From Romboutsia weinsteinii (lineage in GTDB: Bacteria > Bacillota > Clostridia > Peptostreptococcales > Peptostreptococcaceae), in contig NZ_NOJY02000001.1 of NCBI RefSeq assembly GCF_002250835.2, forward strand, positions 1-64,000: 64,000 nucleotides of DNA, in the 5' to 3' direction. Below, piece after piece: positions 23,909-32,106 of this stretch (within the stretch, counting starts at the first letter, position 1; each line of letters starts with the position of its first letter). Made by a program: the position numbers and the translations under genes. Under the pieces are notes generated by a model. It was given only the letters and a program-made list of their open reading frames with translations. It was not told where the DNA came from and made no database searches.

Positions 23909-25609
23909 ATGCTTAAAGAATTTGTAAAGTATTACAAACCATACAAAAAATTATTTATATTAGATTTACTAGCAGCATTTTTATTTGCAACATGCAATTT
24001 AGTTTATCCTATGATAACTAGAAATATAATGGATGAGGTTATTCCAAACCAAAATTTACAGATGCTAGTAGTATTTGCAATAGTACTTATAGGGATATTT
24101 ATTTTAAAAGCAGGGTTAAACTATTTTATGCAATACTGGGGTCACGTTGTTGGTGTTAGGATGCAGGCTGATATGAGAGAGTATGTATTCACTCATTTAC
24201 AAAAGCTACCAAATAATTATTTTGATAATAATAAAGCTGGGATAACAATGTCCAGAATAATAAATGACTTAATGGAAATATCAGAATTAGCTCATCATGG
24301 GCCAGAAGATCTATTTATATCTATAATTATGTTAGGTGGATCATTCTTTATATTATTAGGTATAAATGTTGAACTTACGTTAATGATATTCTTGGTACTA
24401 CCTTTTGTATTATGGTTTGCAATATCACAACGTAAAAAGATGAATAAAGCATTTATGGAAACTAGAGTAAAAACAGGAGATGTAAATGCAACTCTAGAAA
24501 ACAGTATAGCAGGGATGAAGGTTACTAAATCTTTCTGTACAGAAAAAGAGGAGTTAGATAAGTTTACAGAAAGTAATAAGATATTCAAACATGCAAGAGA
24601 AGGTGCATACAAGGTAATGGCTGAGTATTTCTCAGGTATGAACTTATTTATGGATATACTAGAATTAATAGCGCTTGTTGCAGGTGGATATTTCACATAC
24701 CTTGGTAGGATATCATTGGGAGATTTTGCAGCATATATATTATATGTAAAGATGTTTATTGAACCAATTAAGAAACTTATAAACTTTACAGAACAGTATC
24801 AAAGTGGAATGACTGGTTTTGAAAGATTTACAGAAATAATAAATCAAGAGACAGAAAAAGAACCAATAAACCCTGTTGAATTAGAAGATGTAAAGGGTGA
24901 CATTGAAATAAACAATGTATCGTTTACTTACGAAGATGAGACGGAAGTATTAAGCAACCTAAGTTTATCAATAGAAGCAGGAAAGACAGTAGCTCTAGTT
25001 GGTCCATCTGGAGGTGGTAAGACTACATTATGTAGCTTAATACCAAGATTCTATGATTTTGAAGATGGAGATATAAAGATTGATGGGAAAAATATAAAAG
25101 ATATAAGCTTAAGATCTCTTAGAAAAAATATTGGAGTAGTTCAACAAGATGTATTTTTATTTACGGGAACGATAAGAGATAATATTCTTTGTGGTAATCC
25201 TAATGCTAGTAATGAAGAAATTATAGAAGCAGCTAAAAAAGCTAGGATACATGACTTTATACAGACTTTACCAGATGGATACGACACTTATATAGGAGAA
25301 AGAGGAGTAAAGCTATCTGGTGGGCAGAAACAAAGAATATCTATATCTAGAATTTTCTTAAAAAATCCTCCGATAATAATTCTTGATGAGGCTACATCAG
25401 CACTTGATAATGTTACGGAAAGAGAAATACAATTATCACTTGAGGAATTAAGTAAAGATAGAACTAATTTAGTTGTAGCTCATAGACTATCTACTATAAA
25501 AAATGCTGATGAAATAATAGTATTAACTGGAAATGGTATAGAAGAAAGAGGCACTCATGAAGAGTTAATAAATAAAGAAGGAATATATAGTAGATTTCAT
25601 AAAAAATAA
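23909..25609 (+). CDS. ABC exporter, fused membrane and ATPase domains
   Basis: A 566-residue half-transporter of the MsbA/BmrA type. The six-helix membrane domain spans about 1-310, including the NNKAGITMSRIINDL coupling region. Its ATPase domain has Walker A GPSGGGKTT from residue 365, signature LSGGQKQR at about 469, Walker B IIILDEATSALD and an H-loop in VVAHRLST. It probably works as a homodimer exporting a lipid, peptide or drug. GCGGGAGG precedes ATG. It follows the Fur-controlled importer, and a Fur-like half site (TGATAAT at 23784) sits between them, so an iron link is possible but weak. Confidence 0.92.
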   Translation: MLKEFVKYYKPYKKLFILDLLAAFLFATCNLVYPMITRNIMDEVIPNQNLQMLVVFAIVLIGIFILKAGLNYFMQYWGHVVGVRMQADMREYVFTHLQKLPNNYFDNNKAGITMSRIINDLMEISELAHHGPEDLFISIIMLGGSFFILLGINVELTLMIFLVLPFVLWFAISQRKKMNKAFMETRVKTGDVNATLENSIAGMKVTKSFCTEKEELDKFTESNKIFKHAREGAYKVMAEYFSGMNLFMDILELIALVAGGYFTYLGRISLGDFAAYILYVKMFIEPIKKLINFTEQYQSGMTGFERFTEIINQETEKEPINPVELEDVKGDIEINNVSFTYEDETEVLSNLSLSIEAGKTVALVGPSGGGKTTLCSLIPRFYDFEDGDIKIDGKNIKDISLRSLRKNIGVVQQDVFLFTGTIRDNILCGNPNASNEEIIEAAKKARIHDFIQTLPDGYDTYIGERGVKLSGGQKQRISISRIFLKNPPIIILDEATSALDNVTEREIQLSLEELSKDRTNLVVAHRLSTIKNADEIIVLTGNGIEERGTHEELINKEGIYSRFHKK

Positions 25610-25744
25610 TAAGATATTATAGATTTACTTATTATAAATACTAAAACAAAGCATGATATAAAAATATACAAATTAAATTGGAATATTCAATATCTACTAT
25701 GGGAAAAATTAATATATACTTAGACTTCCAAAGGAGATAAAAAT

Positions 25745-25927
25745 ATGGACAATAATAAAAATCGATTAAAAGACAGACCTAAATCAAAGGCAGAGATAAG
25801 AAAAATGTATAGTGAACATGCTTCAGAACTAGGTATAAAAGATGGACAAAAAATAGGTGCAAGAGATAGTGGAACTAACAAAACTAAAACTGAAAAATTA
25901 TACCATAAAGTAAAGAGACAAGATTAA
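25745..25927 (+). CDS. Small basic hypothetical protein (60 aa)
   Basis: A 60-residue, highly charged, basic protein with no hydrophobic segment (DRPKSKAEIRKMYSEHASEL, IGARDSGTNKTKTEKLYHK). AAAGGAGAT lies 5 bases before ATG and a good terminator follows, so it is a real monocistronic gene. No family recognised. It lacks the Gly-Gln cleavage motif and conserved helices of alpha/beta-type small acid-soluble spore proteins. Confidence 0.7.
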   Translation: MDNNKNRLKDRPKSKAEIRKMYSEHASELGIKDGQKIGARDSGTNKTKTEKLYHKVKRQD

Positions 25928-25933
25928 TATCAG

Positions 25934-25963
25934 GTGCCATACATGTTGTATGGCACTTTTTTT
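25934..25963 (+). terminator. Terminator after the 60-aa gene
   Basis: GTGCCATAC / GTATGGCAC with loop ATGTT and seven T. Confidence 0.93.
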
Positions 25964-26074
25964 ATTTGTTATTAATGTATATAGATACTATAATAGTGTT
26001 AATAAATTTAGCATGATAAGTATATGATTTATTATTATGAAAATGAAATAGATAGATTAGAGAGGTATGAATTA

Positions 26075-26953
26075 ATGATAGCAAAAGTAATTATAGGAGC
26101 ATCCTTATTATCAATGGGATATTCAATATATAAATATGGAGTTGATTCTATAGAAACCACAAAATATATTATAGAAAATGAAAAAATACCATCTGAGTTT
26201 AATGATTTTAAGATAGTTCATATAAGTGATCTTCACAATAAAAGCTTTGGTATAGGTAATAAAAATTTAATTGAGAAGATAGATAATGAAAACCCAGATG
26301 CTATATTTATAACAGGTGACTTAATTGATGGAGACAGTAAAAACTTTGACACAGCTTTAAGTTTAATTGAAGACCTATCTAAAAGATATAATATTTATCA
26401 TATAATAGGGAATCATGAGCAAAAGTCATTGGTAAAAAAGCATAGGGATTTATATATGAATTATTTCAAAAGATTATACCGTAAAAATATTGTTAATATT
26501 GAAGATAATATTGTAAAAATAAAAAAAGGCAATAGCACTATAAATTTATATGGCCTAATAATACCTTTAGAATTTTATACATATTTCTTTAGTAATAGTA
26601 AGAAAACGATAAAGTTAGAAGAAAGATTTGTAGAAACTAGATTAGGAAAAATAAATAAGAATGAGTACAATATATTACTTTCTCATAGCCCTTTTTATTT
26701 TAATGATTATGCAAATTGGGGTGCTGATTTAATCCTAGCAGGTCATGTTCATGGCGGTATAATAAGAATACCATTTAAAGGTGGTTTATTGTCTCCAAAT
26801 AGAGAATTTTTCCCGGAGTATGATTTTGGGGAATACAATAAAAACAACTCAACAATGCTTTTAACAAAGGGGCTTGGTGGATCGAAGTTACTAATGAGAG
26901 TAAACTGTAGACCTGAAATAGTATCAATAACATTAAAATCGAAAATAAATTAA
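26075..26953 (+). CDS. Membrane-anchored metallophosphoesterase
   Basis: A 292-residue calcineurin-type phosphoesterase of the YkuE/YaeI-like group. Residues 1-20 are a hydrophobic anchor. Catalytic motifs run in order: HISDLHN (D52, H54), GDLIDGD (81-87), GNHE (112-115), LLSHSP, and AGHVHGG. YaeI/YkuE-like enzymes act on lipid phosphates or cyclic nucleotides; the substrate here is unknown. A start at 26024 is open in frame but has no ribosome site, while the ATG at 26075 has GAGAGG 9 bases upstream and begins the anchor. Confidence 0.9.
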   Translation: MIAKVIIGASLLSMGYSIYKYGVDSIETTKYIIENEKIPSEFNDFKIVHISDLHNKSFGIGNKNLIEKIDNENPDAIFITGDLIDGDSKNFDTALSLIEDLSKRYNIYHIIGNHEQKSLVKKHRDLYMNYFKRLYRKNIVNIEDNIVKIKKGNSTINLYGLIIPLEFYTYFFSNSKKTIKLEERFVETRLGKINKNEYNILLSHSPFYFNDYANWGADLILAGHVHGGIIRIPFKGGLLSPNREFFPEYDFGEYNKNNSTMLLTKGLGGSKLLMRVNCRPEIVSITLKSKIN

Positions 26954-27097
26954 TATATTCTAATTTTACATTAAAATAAATAGGAAATTTGTAGGAAAAT
27001 AAAGAAAAATACTTATTGAGTAACTAAAATGTAGATAATTAATATAATATAATGAGGACAGTTATATAAATTGTTCTTTTAAAAGGAGGTGTATAAT

Positions 27098-27916
27098 ATG
27101 TTTGATATGCCTAGAAAGTATGGATATGGAAACTGTCAACAACCAGAATGTGAAGATGTGAAGGATAAATTTTGTGATATCTCTAGTACATGTTGTAATG
27201 GATTTGTTAGTGAGCAATTTAATTTAATTGCGTATGTTAATTCTACAGCTCAAGTAATCGTATATTCTGTAAATAATATTTCAATAAGAGGTACAGTAAA
27301 AATAAAAAATCTATCGCGAGCAGTTATCAGTTTTACTGTGGGTACTTCCACTATAAATGTAGGTTCGAATTCAGAGGCTCAGATAACTTCAAGTAATATA
27401 CAAAATGTTATTATCTCAACAACATCACAAGATCTCGCTAAAGCATTATTGTGTTTTGATATAGCAATACCAACAAATGATCTGTGTTGTCCATTAAACT
27501 CTAATAGTAGATCAGAAAATACGTTATTAGTATTTAATAGTAACAGTGAATGTGATTCACAATCTGACTTTAAAAAGATAAAGAATAGTGCTTGTGATAT
27601 AGATAGCACTTGCTGTAATGGATTTACTAAGGAACAATTTACTACAACTGTTTTATCCTCTACAAGCCCAGTAGTTGTTTATGAAACAGATGGTATTTCT
27701 GTACGAGGGACAGTCAGAATTAAAAACTTATCTCAAGCTAGTATAACTTTTAATGTTGGTACTAGTAGTATTGCGGTAGAACCAAGAGCTGATGCTGCAA
27801 TTACATCAAATAATATATTAAATGTAAATATATCAACAGCGTCGTTAACTCCTTTAAAAGCAGTGTTCTGCTTTGATATGATATTACCTACTAATGATTT
27901 ATGTTGCCTGTCATAA
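27098..27916 (+). CDS. Tandem-repeat cysteine-rich protein resembling Ena/DUF3992 spore-appendage subunits
   Basis: A 272-residue protein made of two copies of a beta-rich domain of about 105 residues (26-131 and 166-270). By hand alignment about 60 of 105 positions are identical. Each copy starts CDI-x-STCCNGF, has a GTV-x-IKNLS strand and a VGTS strand, and ends with C-FD followed by PTNDLCC. The pattern (N-terminal Cys-Cys connector, jelly-roll-like strands, single Cys in the last strand) is that of the DUF3992 family, which includes the Ena fibre proteins of Bacillus cereus-group spores. Their subunits are cross-linked by disulfides from exactly such cysteines. No signal peptide is present, which fits mother-cell assembly. 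The AAAGGAGGTG ribosome site favours the ATG at 27098. Family assignment is by pattern only. Confidence 0.75.
   Translation: MFDMPRKYGYGNCQQPECEDVKDKFCDISSTCCNGFVSEQFNLIAYVNSTAQVIVYSVNNISIRGTVKIKNLSRAVISFTVGTSTINVGSNSEAQITSSNIQNVIISTTSQDLAKALLCFDIAIPTNDLCCPLNSNSRSENTLLVFNSNSECDSQSDFKKIKNSACDIDSTCCNGFTKEQFTTTVLSSTSPVVVYETDGISVRGTVRIKNLSQASITFNVGTSSIAVEPRADAAITSNNILNVNISTASLTPLKAVFCFDMILPTNDLCCLS
27173..27907 (+). repeat. Two tandem domain-coding repeats (27173-27490 and 27593-27907)
   Basis: The two units encode near-equal domains of 106 and 105 residues joined by a 34-residue linker. The DNA copies have diverged at many synonymous sites while cysteines and strand motifs are kept, so this is an old duplication under selection. 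Confidence 0.85.
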
Positions 27917-27968
27917 TATTTTAAAAAGTAAAATCGTGTTTTATAGATACTTATATTTGTTGGAAAAT

Positions 27969-28004
27969 AAAAGAGTTCTAACCAAAGTAGGATAGAACTC
28001 TTTT
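27969..28004. terminator. Bidirectional terminator between the Ena-like gene and tRNA-Leu
   Basis: A perfect 12-bp stem, AAAAGAGTTCTA / TAGAACTCTTTT, with a 12-nt loop. A4/T4 ends serve both strands. Confidence 0.8.
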
Positions 28005-28015
28005 AAAATATTAAG

Positions 28016-28101
28016 TGGTGCCGGATGTGGGACTCGAACCCACACGATATTGCTACCAACGGATTTTGAGTCCGTCGCGTCTGCCATTCCGCCAATCCGG
28101 C
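28016..28101 (-). tRNA. tRNA-Leu (anticodon CAA)
   Basis: An 86-nt class II tRNA with encoded CCA. The acceptor stem is GCCGGAT / ATCCGGC. The anticodon stem-loop is ACGGA-CTCAAAA-TCCGT with CAA at the anticodon, reading UUG. It has the long variable arm of tRNA-Leu (TTGGTAGCAATATCGT) and a T arm GTGGG-TTCGAGT-CCCAC. An extended -10 (TGCTATAAT on the minus strand, hexamer 28140-28135) lies upstream. Confidence 0.97.
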
Positions 28102-28299
28102 TAATTGGTATTTGTTAAATATTAATCTAAAGTAATTATAGCACAAAAAATGGAAAAGTATACTACTTTTTTGTTTGAATAGACTAATTGAGAGGTATTT
28201 AATCTTAATATCCTATTAATATTGTGGTAATATTAAATAATAGAATATTTGTATATAATAGGTATGTAGTACAAAATAGAAAACTAGGAGTGATAGACT

Positions 28300-30948
28300 T
28301 TGGATAAAAGATTAATTATAATAGATGGAAATTCAATAATAAATAGGGCTTTTTATGCACTTCCGGAAATGAATAATAAGGAAGGATTAAAAACTAATGC
28401 AATATATGGATTTACAACAATGTTGTTTAAAATAATTGATATATATAAGCCAACTCATATAAGTGTAGCTTTTGATAGGAAGACACCAACATTTAGACAT
28501 ATTGAGTTTAAAGAGTATAAAGCAGGTAGAAAGAAAATGCCAGATGAATTAAGAGTTCAGTTTGAACCCTTAAAAGAACTTTTAGATAATTTTAAAATAA
28601 ATAGATTAGAAATAGATGGCTTTGAGGCAGATGACATAATAGGAACTGTTTCTAAACGTGCTGAAGAAAATGGATATAAAGTATATATAGTTACAGGAGA
28701 TAAGGATGCAATACAATTAGCATCAGATAATACAACAACTTTAATTACGAAAAAAGGTGTTGGAGAGGTAGAGGAATATGATTTTAATTCGGTAATGGAA
28801 AAGTATGAAATGACTCCTACTCAATTTATTGATTTAAAGGGTCTTATGGGAGATAAGTCTGATAATATACCAGGGGTACCAGGTATAGGTGAAAAAACAG
28901 GAATTAAGCTTATAAAAGAATACTCAAGCATAGAAAACTTAATAGAAAATACAGACAAGCTTAAAGGAAGTGTAAAAACTAAGATAGAAGAGAATAAAGA
29001 GCTTGCTGTCATGAGTAAAAGATTAGCTACAATAATAAGAGATGTTCCTATAGAGATAAATTTAGAGGATTTAGTTTTTGGAGATTATAATAAAGATGAT
29101 ATACTAGAAAATTTTAGACATCTAGGATTTACAAGTTTATTATCAAGAGTTTTAGAATTAGATGGTGGAGAAGATGTTATTGAAGAAAAAACTAATCTAA
29201 ATATAAGTAAACTAGAAAATATAGATGAATTTATAAACACTGTTAATAGTAAAGGTAAGCTTATATTAAAATCTGTTAGAAAGCAAGGGAATATACTTAG
29301 TAAAAACATACTATACCTATTTGTAAGCGTAGATGGGGAAAATATATATTACATAAATGAAGAAGATATAGCTAGATTTGAAGGTGTTCTTAGTAGCGTT
29401 GAGATTAAAAAGTATGGTTACAACATGAAAGAAGACTATATTGCTTTAAGAGCGTACAACATAAAACTAGAGAATATGAACTTTGATATCACAATAGCTG
29501 AATACCTTATAGATTCAGCATCAGCTACATCTTATGAATGTAGCGCGTTGGCTATGAAGTATTTAACTAAGAAGATGAAATCAGAAGAGGAGCTACTTGG
29601 TAAGGGAGTTAAAGCTAAGAAATATCAAGATTTAGAGTTTGAAGAGCTTAGTGAGTATATTTCAGATATTGTATATACTGTTAAAAATGTATCTCCAAAG
29701 ATGGAAAAAAGCTTAAATGAAACTAGTATGGATGGACTTTTCTATCATGTAGAAATGCCTTTAGTAGAAGTGCTAGGTAATATGGAATATGAAGGTATGA
29801 AGGTAGATAGAGATAAATTAAATGAACTAGGTATCGAATTTAAAGAAATAATAAATACTTTAGAGAAGGAAATTTATGAACTATCAGGAGAGCCATTTAA
29901 TATAAACTCTCCGAAGCAATTAGGTGTTGTATTATTTGAAAAGCTAGAATTGCCAGTGATAAAGAAAACTAAAACTGGTTACTCAACAAATGCTGAAGTA
30001 TTAGACAAACTAAGAGATAAGCATCCTATAATCGATAAGATAACTGAGTATAGACAAATTGTTAAGTTAAACTCAACTTATGTAGAGGGTCTACTTGCAA
30101 TTATAAATCCAATAAGCAATAGAATACACTCATCATTTAACCAGACTATAACTACTACAGGAAGAATATCTTCTACAGAACCAAATCTTCAAAATATACC
30201 TGTAAGAATGGAGATGGGAAGAAAGATAAGAAAGGTGTTTATAGCAGATGAGGGACATGAGCTAGTAGATGCTGACTATTCTCAAGTAGAACTTAGAGTA
30301 CTTGCTCATATGAGTGGTGATGAAAATATGATAGATGCATTTAATCACGATGAAGATATACATACAAAAACAGCATCGCAAGTATTTAATGTACCAATAG
30401 ATGAAGTGACAAGTGATATAAGAAGTGCGGCAAAGGCTGTAAACTTCGGTATAGTATATGGAATAAGTGATTTTGCATTATCTGAAGATCTTCATATACC
30501 AGTAAAACAAGCCAAGGAATATATAGAAAATTACTTAGACAAATACCATAAGATAAAAGAGTTTATGGATAATACGATAGAAAGTGCAACTGAACATGGA
30601 TATGTAACTACCTTACTAAATAGAAGAAGATATATACCAGAAATAAAATCAAGTAATTTTATGGAAAGAAATAGAGGAAAGAGATTTGCTATGAATGCAC
30701 CTATACAAGGTAGTGCAGCAGATATTATAAAGATAGCTATGGTAAATGTATACAAGAAGATGGAAGAATGTGAATTAAAATCAAAATTAATACTTCAAGT
30801 ACACGATGAACTTATTGTAGAAGCTATAGATGCAGAGATTGAGATAGTAAAAAGAATAGTAAAAGAAGAAATGGAAAATGCTGTAGCTATGGATGTACAT
30901 TTAGATGTAGACCTAAATGTAGGTAGCTCGTGGTATGAAACAAAGTAG
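28300..30948 (+). CDS. polA: DNA polymerase I
   Basis: An 882-residue polymerase for repair and Okazaki-fragment maturation. The 5'-nuclease domain covers about 1-290 (IIDGNSIINRAFYALP, VTGDKDAIQLA, GLMGDKSDNIPGVPGIG). The middle domain (about 300-480) shows none of the DxE-type proofreading motifs and is probably inactive, as in Bacillus enzymes. The polymerase domain has motif A DADYSQVELRVLAHMSGD, motif B around RSAAKAVNFGIVYG and motif C QVHDELIVE. It uses a TTG start behind AGGAG and is first in an operon with coaE, a transglycosylase and a solute-binding protein. Confidence 0.97.
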   Translation: MDKRLIIIDGNSIINRAFYALPEMNNKEGLKTNAIYGFTTMLFKIIDIYKPTHISVAFDRKTPTFRHIEFKEYKAGRKKMPDELRVQFEPLKELLDNFKINRLEIDGFEADDIIGTVSKRAEENGYKVYIVTGDKDAIQLASDNTTTLITKKGVGEVEEYDFNSVMEKYEMTPTQFIDLKGLMGDKSDNIPGVPGIGEKTGIKLIKEYSSIENLIENTDKLKGSVKTKIEENKELAVMSKRLATIIRDVPIEINLEDLVFGDYNKDDILENFRHLGFTSLLSRVLELDGGEDVIEEKTNLNISKLENIDEFINTVNSKGKLILKSVRKQGNILSKNILYLFVSVDGENIYYINEEDIARFEGVLSSVEIKKYGYNMKEDYIALRAYNIKLENMNFDITIAEYLIDSASATSYECSALAMKYLTKKMKSEEELLGKGVKAKKYQDLEFEELSEYISDIVYTVKNVSPKMEKSLNETSMDGLFYHVEMPLVEVLGNMEYEGMKVDRDKLNELGIEFKEIINTLEKEIYELSGEPFNINSPKQLGVVLFEKLELPVIKKTKTGYSTNAEVLDKLRDKHPIIDKITEYRQIVKLNSTYVEGLLAIINPISNRIHSSFNQTITTTGRISSTEPNLQNIPVRMEMGRKIRKVFIADEGHELVDADYSQVELRVLAHMSGDENMIDAFNHDEDIHTKTASQVFNVPIDEVTSDIRSAAKAVNFGIVYGISDFALSEDLHIPVKQAKEYIENYLDKYHKIKEFMDNTIESATEHGYVTTLLNRRRYIPEIKSSNFMERNRGKRFAMNAPIQGSAADIIKIAMVNVYKKMEECELKSKLILQVHDELIVEAIDAEIEIVKRIVKEEMENAVAMDVHLDVDLNVGSSWYETK

Positions 30949-30956
30949 GTGATTTT

Positions 30957-31559
30957 TTGTTAGTATTAGGACTTACTGGAAATATAGGCTGTGGAAAAAG
31001 TAGTTTATCTAATATATTTATAAAAAATAATATCAGTATAATTGATGCTGATATTATTTCCAGGCAAATATTTGAAGACAAACTTATTCTGAAGCAGGTA
31101 TTTGATACTTTTGGTGAAAGTATAAAAAATGATGATGGAACTTTAAATAGAAAATTACTTGGTGAGATAGTATTTAATGATGATGATAAACTAATAAAAT
31201 TAAATAAGTTAACCCATCCAATAATAAGAGAAAAAATCTTATCAAAAATACATGAGGCAAGTATTAAAGGTGAAGAAATAGTTGTATTAGATGCAGCACT
31301 TTTAATAGAAGGAAACTTTCTAGAATTAGTAGATAAGATTTTAGTAATAACATGTGATGAAGCTGTTCAAATTGAAAGGATAAAAAATAGAGATAATTCT
31401 AGTAAAGAGCAAGCTCTAAGTAGAATAAAATCGCAAATGATCCAGGAAGAAAAATCCAAATATGGGGATTATATAATAGACAATTCGGGGACACTAATTG
31501 AGTTGGAAGAAAAAGCAAATAAATTTATAAAATATATGAAGGAGAATTGGTGTGGCTAA
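30957..31559 (+). CDS. coaE: Dephospho-CoA kinase
   Basis: A 200-residue P-loop kinase that performs the last step of coenzyme A synthesis. The nucleotide-binding loop GLTGNIGCGKSS starts at residue 5. DADIISRQIFE, LDAALLIEG and IKNRDNSSKEQA are the CoA-binding and lid motifs. It uses a TTG start with TAGGTGA overlapping the polA stop codon. The polA-coaE order is common in clostridia. Confidence 0.95.
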   Translation: MLVLGLTGNIGCGKSSLSNIFIKNNISIIDADIISRQIFEDKLILKQVFDTFGESIKNDDGTLNRKLLGEIVFNDDDKLIKLNKLTHPIIREKILSKIHEASIKGEEIVVLDAALLIEGNFLELVDKILVITCDEAVQIERIKNRDNSSKEQALSRIKSQMIQEEKSKYGDYIIDNSGTLIELEEKANKFIKYMKENWCG

Positions 31560-32106
31560 AAAAAGAATATTAATTCTATCTATTTTTATAATCTTACTTG
31601 GAGTATTGCTTGTAGAAAGTAACAATATTCAAAAGCTACTATATCCTAGAAAATATTCTATATATGTTGAAAGATATTCGAAAGAGTTCAACTTAGAAGA
31701 AAATTTAGTTTTTAGTGTCATGAAAGCTGAAAGTAAGTTTAGAAAAAATGCAACATCGCATAAGGGTGCAAAGGGCCTAATGCAAATAAGTGATATAACT
31801 AGAGACTGGGCATCAGAAGAATTGGGACTGGAAGAAGTGGATATATACGATCCAGAAGTAAATATAATGATCGGATGTTGGTACTTAAATAAGCTTTTTA
31901 GAGAGTTTGGAAGCTTGAATTTAGTAATAGCGGCATATAATGGAGGGTCTGGTAATGTAAGAAAGTGGCTTGGGAACGACTCATATAGCAAAGATGGGGA
32001 AAATCTGCATAAGATACCCTTTAAGGAAACTTCAACATATGTTGAGAAAGTAAATTCAAACTATAAGAAATATAATAAGATATATGGCAGGGAAGGAATA
32101 AACTAA
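31552..32106 (+). CDS. Membrane-anchored lytic transglycosylase (SLT family)
   Basis: A 184-residue protein with an N-terminal anchor helix (residues 5-22) and an Slt-type lysozyme domain. The catalytic glutamate is E60 in VMKAESKF, followed by GAKGLMQIS (73-80), WYLNKLFREFG, and AYNGGSGNV. It cleaves the glycan strands of peptidoglycan outside the membrane. The GTG start overlaps coaE by 8 bases, and its stop overlaps the next start by one base. Confidence 0.93.
   Translation: MAKKRILILSIFIILLGVLLVESNNIQKLLYPRKYSIYVERYSKEFNLEENLVFSVMKAESKFRKNATSHKGAKGLMQISDITRDWASEELGLEEVDIYDPEVNIMIGCWYLNKLFREFGSLNLVIAAYNGGSGNVRKWLGNDSYSKDGENLHKIPFKETSTYVEKVNSNYKKYNKIYGREGIN

Noticed and set aside
25745-25927. 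Small acid-soluble spore protein
   Set aside because: It lacks the conserved DNA-binding helices and germination protease site of alpha/beta SASPs and has no gamma-type repeats.
27173-27907. CRISPR-like or mobile repeat
   Set aside because: The two long repeats are in-frame protein domains with diverged DNA, not short identical direct repeats.
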